Part shown: piece after piece, positions 25,664-35,309 of the stretch
Layout: each line of letters begins with the position of its first letter
Position numbering within the stretch: the first letter of the stretch is position 1
Assembly: GCF_003481825.1 (NCBI RefSeq)
Contig: NZ_QULW01000010.1
Span: forward strand, 32,610-96,609
From: Clostridium sp. OM02-18AC
Lineage (GTDB): Bacteria; Bacillota; Clostridia; Lachnospirales; Lachnospiraceae
Reading direction: 5' to 3'
Length of the DNA stretch: 64,000 bases
Position numbers and translations under genes: made by a program
Notes under the pieces: model-generated
What the model saw: the letters and a program-made list of their open reading frames with translations, nothing else
The model's database searches: none
Told to the model about the DNA's origin: nothing

Positions 25664-25855
25664 TCACATCTGTTTGCGCACGATCATATACTCATCTCCA
25701 AGGCGGTAATACGGGCAGTCATAAAACTTATCCTCCATAAAACGTGCCATCTCATCTTCGTCCAGATTCACCTCGCACACGTAACACTCGTAATCTTCAT
25801 CATACTCATAATACATACAGCTTTCGCAGCTTCCCTGCTGTTTCTTTTTTTTCAT
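25664..25855 (-). CDS. Small cysteine-rich protein (DUF6472-like)
   Basis: A 63-residue acidic protein with four cysteines in the order CESC...CYVC...DCPYY (C10, C13, about C26 and C47), probably a metal-binding or disulfide knuckle. The ending DEYMIVRKQM is typical, from memory, of a small Lachnospiraceae family (DUF6472). It is 6 bp downstream of the second MATE gene, so it is co-expressed with it. Function unknown. Confidence 0.78.
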   Translation of the reverse strand: MKKKKQQGSCESCMYYEYDEDYECYVCEVNLDEDEMARFMEDKFYDCPYYRLGDEYMIVRKQM

Positions 25856-25861
25856 ATTTGT

Positions 25862-27229
25862 TTATTCCTTTCCCACTGGCTTTCCAGAATAACCTGCAAA
25901 ACTTTTTTCCATGCGTTTTGTTACACTGCGGTTGCACCACAATGACAAAATGCTTCCTACGCTCCATCCAAACGGCCAGGAAAGCCATACCCCTGTTACG
26001 CCAAGGAAGGAGGCAAATACGAACGAAAGGACTACCCGGAGGATCAGATCTGAAAACGTAGCCAGCATAAACTCTTTCATAGCGCCTGCCCCGCGGAGCA
26101 TACCATCTGATGCCAGTTTTAAAGCAATCACCAGATAAAACGGTGATACGATCCGCAAAAACTGAATACCGGTTTCCATGGCCACTGCGCTGTCTTCCTG
26201 CATAAACAGAGACATCATCAGACGCCCAAAACCAAAGAACGCAACAATAAACGGAACCGCCAGAAGAAGTCCCATTCTGACACCGCCGCGCATGCCCTGT
26301 TTCACACGGTCAACCTTGCCCGCTCCAATATTCTGGGCAGTAAAACTGGAAATGCCATTTCCAAGCGTCGTAAAACTGGTGATGGTAAAGGTGTTTAACT
26401 TAATTGCCGCGGAATAACCGGCAATGACAGAAGAACCAAAGGAATTGATCAGTCCCTGCACAAAGATATTTCCAACGGACACAAAGCTCTGCTGCAGGAT
26501 ACTCGGAACCGCAATCCGGGCAATCCGCTTTAACATATCAGCAGAAAAGTAAGCTGCCTTCTTTTCGGTCTGAATCTGTTTCAGTCTGGCTGCCATCGTA
26601 AACAGCGCAAGAACACAGGCAATCCCCTGCGCAATAAAAGTTGCCCACGCCACACCGGCTACGCCCCAGTGCAGGCCGGCTACAAACCAGTAATCCAGAA
26701 CAATGTTTCCAAGAGAGGATCCAATCAGAAAATAAAGCGGAGTTTTGGAATCTCCCAGGGAAGTAAAGATGCCAGTTGCCACGTTGTACAAAAACAAAAA
26801 TGCAAAACCGCCAATATAAATCCGCAGATACAGATCACCAAGGCTGAAAATGTTTTCCGGCGTCTGGATCATGCGCATCAGTGCACGGCTACCAAGAAGT
26901 CCCAATACCGTCAGAACGACAGAAAGCACGGTAGCAGAAATCAGGGTTGTATATACCGATGTTTTCATCTGCTCATACCGCTTTGCTCCGAAAAACTGGG
27001 ATATAACTACGGAACATCCAATGTTGCTGCCTACTGCGATCGCCATAAAGATCATGGTGATCGGATAAGAAGCCCCAACTGCCGCCAGCGCATCCTCACC
27101 GGCAAAACGGCCTGCGATCACACTGTCCGCGATATTGTAGAGCTGCTGAAAAATCACACTGATAAACATGGGAATCGTAAAACGCCATAGCAGACTTTGT
27201 GGATTCCCTTCTGTCAGATCTTTCATCAT
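25862..27229 (-). CDS. MATE-family efflux transporter (second copy)
   Basis: A 455-residue MATE protein with twelve predicted helices. First-half motif RFTIPMFISVIFQQLYNIADSVIAGRFAGEDALAAVG and second-half ARIAVPSILQQSFVSVGNIFVQGLINSFG are both present. It is only distantly similar to the MATE gene 3 genes downstream, so the two are old paralogues rather than a recent tandem duplication. It is the first gene of the cluster MATE - DUF6472 - DUF4321 - MATE. No clear promoter was found in the 184-bp gap upstream. Confidence 0.92.
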   Translation of the reverse strand: MMKDLTEGNPQSLLWRFTIPMFISVIFQQLYNIADSVIAGRFAGEDALAAVGASYPITMIFMAIAVGSNIGCSVVISQFFGAKRYEQMKTSVYTTLISATVLSVVLTVLGLLGSRALMRMIQTPENIFSLGDLYLRIYIGGFAFLFLYNVATGIFTSLGDSKTPLYFLIGSSLGNIVLDYWFVAGLHWGVAGVAWATFIAQGIACVLALFTMAARLKQIQTEKKAAYFSADMLKRIARIAVPSILQQSFVSVGNIFVQGLINSFGSSVIAGYSAAIKLNTFTITSFTTLGNGISSFTAQNIGAGKVDRVKQGMRGGVRMGLLLAVPFIVAFFGFGRLMMSLFMQEDSAVAMETGIQFLRIVSPFYLVIALKLASDGMLRGAGAMKEFMLATFSDLILRVVLSFVFASFLGVTGVWLSWPFGWSVGSILSLWCNRSVTKRMEKSFAGYSGKPVGKE

Positions 27230-27413
27230 AATTCAAGTTCCTCACATTCTTTAGAATCTTTTGCGGCATATCTTCGCTGTACAGACAGATTTCCGCATCC
27301 TAAAAATGCTACCACTTTTTTCTAAATTATGCAATCCGGATTTTTCCCATTTATCATCCTCGTTTCAAATCCATAACGGTACGCGCATGCATGCTAAACA
27401 TTTGTTCCCATGT

Positions 27414-30400
27414 CTAACAGAGAATTGCCTGCTGCAGGGTCAGGGAATAGATCCACTTTTCCCCCACGGTTTTCCCGGTCATCTGGGTTAGCGCACGTTC
27501 GTAATAATCCAGCTGACGCTTATAATGGTCCAGAAGGATTTTTTGGCTTCTTGTGTGATCTGTCTTGTAATCAACCAGGACCAGCCTGCCGTCTTCCTCA
27601 AAATAAGCATCTATGATTCCCTGGATCACCACAAGTTCATCGCTGTCTACCGGTCCGATCTCCCGTGCAGGAACTCCCATAACAAACTGCTGCTCCTTGT
27701 GAAGGGTACCTTCTGCCTGCGCTTTCGCCATGCGCTTTCCTGTTTCCGACTGCAAAAATCTCCAGATCACCGAACCATCAATCCGATTTCTGTTTTCCTG
27801 TGTATACTGTTTTTCCGACACAAACCGGTCAAGCCAGGTTTCTACATCCGTCAGACTGCTGATCTTATCGAACGGAAGCAGTTCCAGGGCCCGGTGGTAT
27901 GCGGTTCCGCGCGATGCCCCGTCTGCAGCTGTTTCCTGTTCTTTTCGTATTTTCTGTTCTGTAGGAGTCCCTGTAGTCCACTGTTCCCCGTCATTTTCTC
28001 TGTCTGGTTTTCCAGATTCACAAAAATCGCCCTCATCCCACAGGCAAGCAGGGGTAAAAAGCTGCTCTGTCTCCTCTTCATCCGTCATCTGCCCCATTTT
28101 TTTGAGTTCTGACACAGACATCTTCACATGAAGCTTCACATCTGCGGCATACGGGTATGAAAATTCCAAATGCGATCCGAGACGTCTGCCAAAACCTGCG
28201 TCGTAGGTTTGTTCCAGATCCAGTTCCAAAAGCTGCTGCTTTGCGTCTTTTTTCAGAATCTGCTGTTTCAGTTCTTCTCCAATGAATTCGGAAAGAGGAA
28301 CTTCTTTCACATTGATTCTGAGGCCATTTCCATAGCGCCCAGTACACATCAGGATCCAGTCCAGATATGACCCGGCCCCGGAAAGAATGGTATAGGGAAT
28401 TTGTCCATCAGCCAGTGGTACCTGACCATATTTTTCCAGTGTTTTTTCCAGGTACCGGTCCGTACCTGTCATGATCAGCTGTTCTTTTGCGCGGGTCATC
28501 GCTACATAAAGAACGCGCAGTTCTTCCCCGAGGCTGTCTAATTCCATTTTTCTGCGCAGGACATTTTTCTTGATGGTATGTGTTTTTACCCGGTTCTCGA
28601 CATCCAGATAATCTGCCGCGATTCCAAGTTCCGGGTCAATCAGTACTTTTCCGTATACATCCTGCCGGTTAAATTTCTTTCCCATTCCCGCAAGAAATAC
28701 AACTGGAAATTCCAGTCCCTTGCTTTTGTGAATGCTCATGATCCGGACGGTATTGTCTTCTTCTCCCATCGTGGAAGCTTCCCCGAAATCTGAATTATAT
28801 TTCTTTAAGTTTTCAATATAACGGATAAAATGGAACAGACCTTTATAGCTCGTTTTCTCATATTCCGCTGCCTTTTCTACCAGCATGTCCAGATTGGCGC
28901 ATCTGGTCGTTCCTGCAGGCATCGCCGATACATAATCGTAATATCCGGTTTCCTCATAAATCTGATAGATCAGTTCATGGATTGGAAGATAGGATGCCAG
29001 GAAACGGAAGCGCTCCAGTTTTTCAAAAAATGTGGTCAGATTTTCCCACCGGATGGCTGCAGCATAAATGCCGCGGTCTTCCCCCTTATCGGCACTGTTT
29101 TGATATGCTGCCATCATTTGGGCAAGTTCTTCATCTCCCATTCCCACAACCGGGGATTTTAATACAGCTGCCAGTGGAATGTCCTGCATGGGGTTGTCGA
29201 TCACGGCCAGCAAACTGAGTACGGTCTCCACTTCCAGCGTATTAAAATAGCCCATGCGGGATTCCGCGTACGCCGGGATGCCTTCATTCATCAGAACCTG
29301 CAAAAACGTTTCCGTCCATCCGGTCGTACTGCGCAGCAAAATTACGATATCGCGGTACTGCGCCGTGCGGTAACCGCCATTTCCGGACAATTTTTTATCC
29401 CATACAAGAAGACCATGCTCCGGGTCTGTCATTTCCCGGATTTTTGAGGCAATCAGTTTTGCCTCCAGTTCCTTTGCCGTATAATCCGCTGCCTCCTCAT
29501 CCAGCTCCAACAGAGCTTCTGAGCCTGTATTGATCATAAGCAGTTCCGGAATGGTTCCGATCCGTTGTGGTTCGTCTGCTTCTGCAAAAACAACACCGGG
29601 GTTTAAGGCCGTTTCCTCCGTATAGCGGATGTTTCCCAGGTTTTGCGTCATGATCTTAAAAAAGATGTCATTGATTCCGGTAAGGACGGTTTCCCGGCTC
29701 CGGAAATTCTGATGCAGTTCAATTTTCTGGTCTGGTCCGTCTTCTTCCGGTTCCAGTGGATAGGCACTGTACTTTTCCAGAAACAGTTCCGGTCTTGCCA
29801 GGCGGAAACGGTAAATACTCTGCTTGACATCGCCAACCATAAAGACATTATGTTCGCCAAAACGCTCCCTGGAGACTGCCTTTAACAGTTCTTCCTGAAC
29901 CAGGTTACTGTCCTGATATTCGTCCACCAGAACTTCCCGGTACTGCATGCTCAGTTCATTGGCTGCATCGGTATAAACCTTCTTTCCATCTTCGATTTGG
30001 ATCAGGACTTTTAGTGCTTCATGCTCCAGATCATTGAAATCTACCAGGTTTTTATCCCGTTTTTTCTCCTGAAACCGCTTCGCAAACAGTTCTGCCAAAT
30101 CCAGCAGCACACCAGTTGCTTCCCTGGTCCCATCCAGGTCCGCAAACATGAGCTTTAGCGGCGCAAAGCAGTATAACTCTTTCATCTTTTTCACGGCGGT
30201 TTTCACGCGGTCCCGGCATCCGGTAACATAAGCTTTTTTCTCCGGATCCACCTCCTTGCTGCGCACCGTAGCCAGACGTCCAAACGAAGCGCCGGAAAGG
30301 CTTTCATGCATTTCTGCAAATGTTTCCGTCTCAGAAAGCCGCTTCAAAAGTGCAATGTCTTCCGAAAATGCCGGTTCATAGGCGCATAAAAATTCATCTT

Positions 30401-31112
30401 CCAGACAAATGTCACGGGCATCTTCCATCTGAACCTTCAGTTCCAGAGCCTGACGTTTCAGATCGGCAATCAAAAATTCCATCCACCTGCCGGATTCTTC
30501 ATCGGCCAGTTCTTTTCTGCAGTCTGCGATCCACTGTTCGGGATATGGATTACTCTGGGAAAAGTTATAAACCTGCATGATATAATCTTCAATCCCCGCA
30601 TCGGTCTTTCCCTGCGCAAAGGTTTCTACAAACCGTTCAAACCGGCTGTCACCAGAAGCATAGGCATCCTCCAGAAGCGTTTCCATCACATCGGCGCGCA
30701 TCAGAAGCAGTTCTCCCTCATCCCCAATCCGGAATGCCGGATCTAGATCCAGCAGATTAAAATGTTCCCGGATCACATTCAGACAAAAGCTGTCGATCGT
30801 GGTGATCTGAGCGTGATGAACCAGTGTCGCCTGCATCTGGAGATGCTCATTTTCCGGATGTTCTTTTAGTTTTTCATCGATTGCCGCTGCAATTCTCTCC
30901 CGCATCTCTGCTGCAGCCGCATTGGTGAAAGTCATAACCAGAAGTTCATCAATATCCGGCGGGTTTTCCCCTTCCGTCACCATGCGTATGATACGCTCTA
31001 CCAGCACAGCCGTTTTTCCGCTCCCGGCCGCCGCGCTGACTAACAGGTTTCTGCCGCGACACTCTATAACCTGACTCTGCTCCCTGGTCCAGTTTACTCC
31101 TGCTCCCTGCAT
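27414..31112 (-). CDS. addA: AddA helicase-nuclease subunit
   Basis: A 1232-residue UvrD-family 3'-5' helicase with a C-terminal RecB-type nuclease, the motor of the AddAB double-strand-break repair complex. Walker A AAAGSGKT is at 27-34. VDEYQDSNLVQEELL (motif II), QSIYRFRLARPELF (motif III) and VRIMSIHKSKGLEFPVVFL (motif V) follow, and the nuclease core is RLVLVDYKTD near the C-terminus. ATG at 31112 follows GGGAGGAAAT; an upstream ATG at 31151 lacks a site. The gene overlaps addB by 19 nt. Confidence 0.96.
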   Translation of the reverse strand: MQGAGVNWTREQSQVIECRGRNLLVSAAAGSGKTAVLVERIIRMVTEGENPPDIDELLVMTFTNAAAAEMRERIAAAIDEKLKEHPENEHLQMQATLVHHAQITTIDSFCLNVIREHFNLLDLDPAFRIGDEGELLLMRADVMETLLEDAYASGDSRFERFVETFAQGKTDAGIEDYIMQVYNFSQSNPYPEQWIADCRKELADEESGRWMEFLIADLKRQALELKVQMEDARDICLEDEFLCAYEPAFSEDIALLKRLSETETFAEMHESLSGASFGRLATVRSKEVDPEKKAYVTGCRDRVKTAVKKMKELYCFAPLKLMFADLDGTREATGVLLDLAELFAKRFQEKKRDKNLVDFNDLEHEALKVLIQIEDGKKVYTDAANELSMQYREVLVDEYQDSNLVQEELLKAVSRERFGEHNVFMVGDVKQSIYRFRLARPELFLEKYSAYPLEPEEDGPDQKIELHQNFRSRETVLTGINDIFFKIMTQNLGNIRYTEETALNPGVVFAEADEPQRIGTIPELLMINTGSEALLELDEEAADYTAKELEAKLIASKIREMTDPEHGLLVWDKKLSGNGGYRTAQYRDIVILLRSTTGWTETFLQVLMNEGIPAYAESRMGYFNTLEVETVLSLLAVIDNPMQDIPLAAVLKSPVVGMGDEELAQMMAAYQNSADKGEDRGIYAAAIRWENLTTFFEKLERFRFLASYLPIHELIYQIYEETGYYDYVSAMPAGTTRCANLDMLVEKAAEYEKTSYKGLFHFIRYIENLKKYNSDFGEASTMGEEDNTVRIMSIHKSKGLEFPVVFLAGMGKKFNRQDVYGKVLIDPELGIAADYLDVENRVKTHTIKKNVLRRKMELDSLGEELRVLYVAMTRAKEQLIMTGTDRYLEKTLEKYGQVPLADGQIPYTILSGAGSYLDWILMCTGRYGNGLRINVKEVPLSEFIGEELKQQILKKDAKQQLLELDLEQTYDAGFGRRLGSHLEFSYPYAADVKLHVKMSVSELKKMGQMTDEEETEQLFTPACLWDEGDFCESGKPDRENDGEQWTTGTPTEQKIRKEQETAADGASRGTAYHRALELLPFDKISSLTDVETWLDRFVSEKQYTQENRNRIDGSVIWRFLQSETGKRMAKAQAEGTLHKEQQFVMGVPAREIGPVDSDELVVIQGIIDAYFEEDGRLVLVDYKTDHTRSQKILLDHYKRQLDYYERALTQMTGKTVGEKWIYSLTLQQAILC

Positions 31113-34100
31113 ATTTCCTCCCAGATTTCTTCTGTTTTCCGATTTTTCCATTTATGAAATTCATAGCCGGATGTTTTCCGGTCAAAGCCGCATACCGCAT
31201 GGTATGGACAATAATCACAGGCCGTTCTCTGCCCGTTCTTATAAGGTTCCACACCGATTTCTCCATCCAGGATTTCCCTCCCGGCTTCTTTTAGTTTCCG
31301 ATGTACAAACTGACTCAGTCGTGCAAAACGTTTCCGATCTGCCACGGATGACTTGGATGTTTGAATTTCCCCATCCTTTAACACGACCGGAATCACATCC
31401 GACTCTTTCTGAATCGTATGATCCAGATGCTGCACGGCCTCCAGTTCGCTGTTCACCAGACCATTCATACGAAGCTTCTTTAAGATTTCCGCATCAATCT
31501 GTTCCGGATCCGGTTCTCCTTTTTTATCGACCAGCGGATCCGCAATATTATAATAGAGAATTCCCGCCGGAACAATTTCTTTTCCCGGATACCGTTTTTC
31601 TGCCAGCTCTGTCACCGCATCCATATAAACAACCAGCTGTAACTGCAAACCATAGTACAGCGCCAGAAGGTCAAAGGACGTACTGCCGGACTTATAGTCA
31701 ATAATCTTGACATATACCTTTTCCCCGTCTTCACAGACATCCATGCGGTCGATCCGGCCACGGAGGTGAAGTGCCTCCTGGCTGGAAAGGGCGATCTTCA
31801 TCGCCTTCAAATTATCAGCAGCGGAAAAGCTCACTTCAAATCCTGCCGGGACAAAATCGCCCTTCTGGATCTGCTGCTGCAGCGCCCACACCGTACGCCG
31901 GGTGATCTGTCCGACACGCCGGATCAGATATTCATTCCGGGCAGAACTTTTCAGAACCGTGTTTCCATAATTACCTGCAACCACAGACACACATTCTTCT
32001 ACCAGCGCATCCCGCGTTTCATCACTCATGGTGTGCCAGTCATAGCCTCTTTCTTTTGCCTGGCAAAAACACAGATCAATGGATTCGTGGAACAACGTTC
32101 CGATGTCAGAGGAAGCCAGTTCATAACGCTTGCGTTCCAAAAGTTCCAGACCATATTTGAGGAAATGACCGTAGGCACAGGCCGCATATTGTTCCAGACG
32201 GGTCACACTGCCATTTAAAATCTCCCCATACAGAGCCTTTGCAACCGCATGGGATATTCCCTGTTTCTCATATACGAAAAATGCCGCATCCATGAGATGC
32301 TGCAAAGTTTCTTTATAAATTTCGGAACCCGCAAACCAGCGGTACAACTCCAGAAATTCAGAAAACGATGCTGTTCCATCCTGATCCTGTGCTTCCACAT
32401 TCTGCTTTTCCAGTCGCTGCTCTTCCGAATTCTGTACTTCTTCGTTCTGCCCCGTCCCGCAAAACCTCCTGTCGCGGTACGCTGCCAGACCATCTGCCAG
32501 TTTTCGTTTTGCCTCCGCAACCGAATAAATTTCCTGGTCTTTGGCCGTCTCCTGATCTTCCCATAGCGCATCCGGGAACATGTTTCTCAGTTCTCCTACC
32601 AGAAATGAAGGGCGCCGGCTCTTTCCATCCGCACCCGTCCGCGACCAGGACACAACCAGCTGGTCCGACGGCTTTGTCATCATCAGATACAGATAAAATC
32701 TCTGCTGAAAACTCTCTTCTCTTGCAGTCGGCGCCAGTTCCATATGGTGCGCCCCCAAAAATTCGCGGTCCCGGTCCGAAAGCAGGCTTCCGCTTTCTTT
32801 TCTGGATGGAACAATTCCGTCATTCACACCGGCAAAAAACAATACCTTAATATGGGCCAGACGTGTTCTGGTAATGTCACCTACCACAACCCGGTCTGCG
32901 ACTGCCGGGATCACGCCCACCTTCAGTTCTGCAAATCCTGCATCCAGAATCTCCAGATAGTCCTTCCGGCTCACGATTTCTTCTCCAAGCAGATCCGAAA
33001 GTCGCCTGAGCATATCGGTTACCAGTCCATAAACCTGACTGTATTCTTTCGCCAGCCGGTCTTCTCCAATCTTCGTAAAATACTCCTGATAACGTTTTAA
33101 CTTTTCTTCTGCATGACAGTCTTCAAGAAGCTGAAGCACCGCTTCCGTCATGCCGGCAATACTGAGCTTTTCCTGACGGAATGTATCCTGCATCGAAAAA
33201 AGCGGCAGGAGTACCTGCTCTTTATATGCATTTAAATCCACAATATTCAATTCCCCGGAACCACGGTACGTCTGTTCCCAGGTTTCCCGGTACCGTTTTC
33301 CTCCCCGGATCCCCATCGCAAGAATATAGTTTTCCAGCCGGTCCATCCGCGTGCGGTCCTGACTTACCAGACCCGTACGAAGAAAGCGCATGACACTCTC
33401 ATAAGAAAAATCCTGCCGTACTGCTTCCAGTGACGCGCGGATCAGCTCAACCAGACTGTTATCGAGAACGTTCTTTTTATCATCCAGGAAATGTGGAATC
33501 TGGTTTTGCATAAACTGGTGGGCAATCTCTTTTCCATATCCGGCAAGGTCGCCCGTGATCACGGCTATCTCACGGTAACGTGCCCTGCCTTCCTGCACCA
33601 GTTTCTGGATCTGATGCACGATCCGGCTGACTTCTCCCGATGGATTGGATGCCTGAAAAAACGAAAGGCTCCCGGCAGTCTGTCCAGAAGGGGTTTTGTC
33701 TTCTTTCTCCGGTCTGCATACAGAAGGTTCATACCGTTTTTCTTTCCCATACCGGAACAGATGCTCTTCCATCCAACCAAGCTCCGGACTTTTTGCAAAA
33801 CGCCTTTTTTTTTGCTCTTTTAACACGATATCCGGCAGCTTGGAAATCTGATTTTTTTCCGCAAGTTCCGATAAGCGTACCGCCATCTGGCGGCTCATAT
33901 AAAACAGATTCTGAATTCCAACATTTCCATAAACCGCTGCGTGCTCATCTGCAGTCACCGTTACAAATACCTGCTTTGCACACACCAGGAATAATTCCAT
34001 GATACGGTACTGGACCGGGGTAAAACCGGTATAACCATCCAGCGCGATCACACTGTTTCGGATCAGTTTTGATTCCGGTAACAGTCGGCAAAACACATCC

Positions 34101-34639
34101 AGAACCTGTTCCGTGGTAATGTAATGCCCCTCAATATATTCCTGAAAGCTCTGCTCTACCAGTGCGAGGTCTTCCAGCTTCTGTCTTAAAAGCGGAGATT
34201 TTGCAGATGGTGCCATCTCACGCAAAGCATCCGGCGCAATTCCATACTGGTAAAACTCCGACAGCATGGACTTTAACTGTCCCACAAAACCAGATTTGTT
34301 TAACTGCCCGCCAAACAGGATCAGCTGCCGTTTCTGCGCCGCCGCAACTTTCCGAAGCACCATGGATTTTCCCATGTCATCCAGCACAGAAAGATTTTCG
34401 ACTGCCAGTTCTTCAAAAATCCGGTAAGCCAGTCTTGCAAAACTGACAATATCTATATTCATGGTGCCATGGTTTGGATGTCTGGTCACAATATCCTTCT
34501 GTGTCTGCATGGTAAACTGCTCCGGCACGATCAGAAAGAACTGCTGCCCGGGATGCTCCATAGACATACGGATTATTTCATCATATAAATAGGTGGTTTT
34601 TCCGGATCCGGAACCGCCCAAAATCAACTGCAATGCCAT
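31094..34639 (-). CDS. addB: AddB helicase-like/nuclease subunit
   Basis: An 1181-residue partner of AddA. The N-terminal GGSGSGKTTYL (8-18) is an intact P-loop. The C-terminal nuclease shows KIIDYKSGSTSFDL and an iron-sulfur cysteine set: one cysteine in EQYAACAYGHFLKYG and three in ACDYCPYHAVCGFD. Together AddAB resect broken ends and can degrade linear foreign DNA. It is first in the operon and diverges from a small membrane protein gene. Near residues 700-730 there is a Q/E-rich low-complexity insert (NEEVQNSEEQRLEKQNVEAQ). Confidence 0.96.
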   Translation of the reverse strand: MALQLILGGSGSGKTTYLYDEIIRMSMEHPGQQFFLIVPEQFTMQTQKDIVTRHPNHGTMNIDIVSFARLAYRIFEELAVENLSVLDDMGKSMVLRKVAAAQKRQLILFGGQLNKSGFVGQLKSMLSEFYQYGIAPDALREMAPSAKSPLLRQKLEDLALVEQSFQEYIEGHYITTEQVLDVFCRLLPESKLIRNSVIALDGYTGFTPVQYRIMELFLVCAKQVFVTVTADEHAAVYGNVGIQNLFYMSRQMAVRLSELAEKNQISKLPDIVLKEQKKRRFAKSPELGWMEEHLFRYGKEKRYEPSVCRPEKEDKTPSGQTAGSLSFFQASNPSGEVSRIVHQIQKLVQEGRARYREIAVITGDLAGYGKEIAHQFMQNQIPHFLDDKKNVLDNSLVELIRASLEAVRQDFSYESVMRFLRTGLVSQDRTRMDRLENYILAMGIRGGKRYRETWEQTYRGSGELNIVDLNAYKEQVLLPLFSMQDTFRQEKLSIAGMTEAVLQLLEDCHAEEKLKRYQEYFTKIGEDRLAKEYSQVYGLVTDMLRRLSDLLGEEIVSRKDYLEILDAGFAELKVGVIPAVADRVVVGDITRTRLAHIKVLFFAGVNDGIVPSRKESGSLLSDRDREFLGAHHMELAPTAREESFQQRFYLYLMMTKPSDQLVVSWSRTGADGKSRRPSFLVGELRNMFPDALWEDQETAKDQEIYSVAEAKRKLADGLAAYRDRRFCGTGQNEEVQNSEEQRLEKQNVEAQDQDGTASFSEFLELYRWFAGSEIYKETLQHLMDAAFFVYEKQGISHAVAKALYGEILNGSVTRLEQYAACAYGHFLKYGLELLERKRYELASSDIGTLFHESIDLCFCQAKERGYDWHTMSDETRDALVEECVSVVAGNYGNTVLKSSARNEYLIRRVGQITRRTVWALQQQIQKGDFVPAGFEVSFSAADNLKAMKIALSSQEALHLRGRIDRMDVCEDGEKVYVKIIDYKSGSTSFDLLALYYGLQLQLVVYMDAVTELAEKRYPGKEIVPAGILYYNIADPLVDKKGEPDPEQIDAEILKKLRMNGLVNSELEAVQHLDHTIQKESDVIPVVLKDGEIQTSKSSVADRKRFARLSQFVHRKLKEAGREILDGEIGVEPYKNGQRTACDYCPYHAVCGFDRKTSGYEFHKWKNRKTEEIWEEICREQE

Positions 34640-34742
34640 GTTGTGTATCCTTTCCTGTTATAACAACTGTATTGTGCAGAAGTTCCGTTCAGAAATTTCC
34701 TGCCATATACCATAACGTTTCCTCCATTCTATCATAAAAGCG

Positions 34743-34760
34743 AATCTATGAGAATAGATT
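34743..34760. promoter_or_regulatory. Palindrome in the addB/small-protein divergent gap
   Basis: AATCTAT (34743-34749) and ATAGATT (34754-34760) form a 7-bp inverted repeat with a 4-nt centre, about 27 bp before the plus-strand ATG. A TATACC-like -10 overlaps its right side. It is a candidate operator for one or both divergent genes. Confidence 0.35.
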
Positions 34761-34786
34761 ATACCAAACACTCCCGGAGGTCTCCC

Positions 34787-35224
34787 ATGAGTTCCAAAAC
34801 CAAAATCGTTGTCCTGCGAATGAAGGAAATCATCTACACTGCGATTTTCATTGGCCTCGGGATCCTTCTGATCCTGCTGCTCCTCGTCATGTTCCGCCCG
34901 AAAAAAGAAACTGCACCGGCATCTGCAAGTGCACCGTACATACCTGGTGTTTACACTTCTGCCCTTATACTCGGATCACAGGAAATCAATGTCGAAGTAG
35001 CTGTCGACAAAGACCAGATCACATCCATCACCATGATACCGTTAAGTGAGGCTGTCACAACCATGTATCCGCTGATGCAACCGTCCTTAAGCAATCTGAC
35101 CAGCCAGATTCTGGAATCCCAGTCTTTGGAAAACCTGTCTTACCCGGAAGAAAACCGCTACACCTCCCAGGTTCTTTTAAATACCATAAAAAAGGCGCTG
35201 AAAAAAGCTGAGTGCAGAGACTGA
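34787..35224 (+). CDS. Membrane-anchored protein with degenerate FMN-binding-like fold
   Basis: A 145-residue protein with one N-terminal membrane helix (about 13-35, TAIFIGLGILLILLLLVMF) and an external domain. The pattern PGVYTSALILGSQEINVEVAVDKDQITSITMI, followed at the end by RYTSQVLLNTIKKALKKA, follows the FMN_bind fold. The usual SGAT-type threonine acceptor is replaced by PEENRYTSQ, so covalent flavin attachment is doubtful. ATG at 34787 has GGAGG 6 nt upstream. Its last codons form the 5' arm of the terminator it shares with ftsH. Function unknown. Confidence 0.75.
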   Translation: MSSKTKIVVLRMKEIIYTAIFIGLGILLILLLLVMFRPKKETAPASASAPYIPGVYTSALILGSQEINVEVAVDKDQITSITMIPLSEAVTTMYPLMQPSLSNLTSQILESQSLENLSYPEENRYTSQVLLNTIKKALKKAECRD

Positions 35225-35256
35225 CCAGGAACCTGGTCTCTCTGTACTCAGCTTTT
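35203..35256. terminator. Bidirectional terminator between convergent genes
   Basis: AAAAGCTGAGT at 35203-35213 pairs with ACTCAGCTTTT (35246-35256), and the inner parts (CAGAGACTGACCAGG and CCTGGTCTCTCTG) extend the stem. It overlaps the 3' end of the plus-strand small-protein gene and serves ftsH on the other strand. Confidence 0.75.
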
Positions 35257-35309
35257 ATACCCTTTCAGAAAACGCCAATGACACGTCCGCTGTTTTCTTT
35301 ACCGGACTT

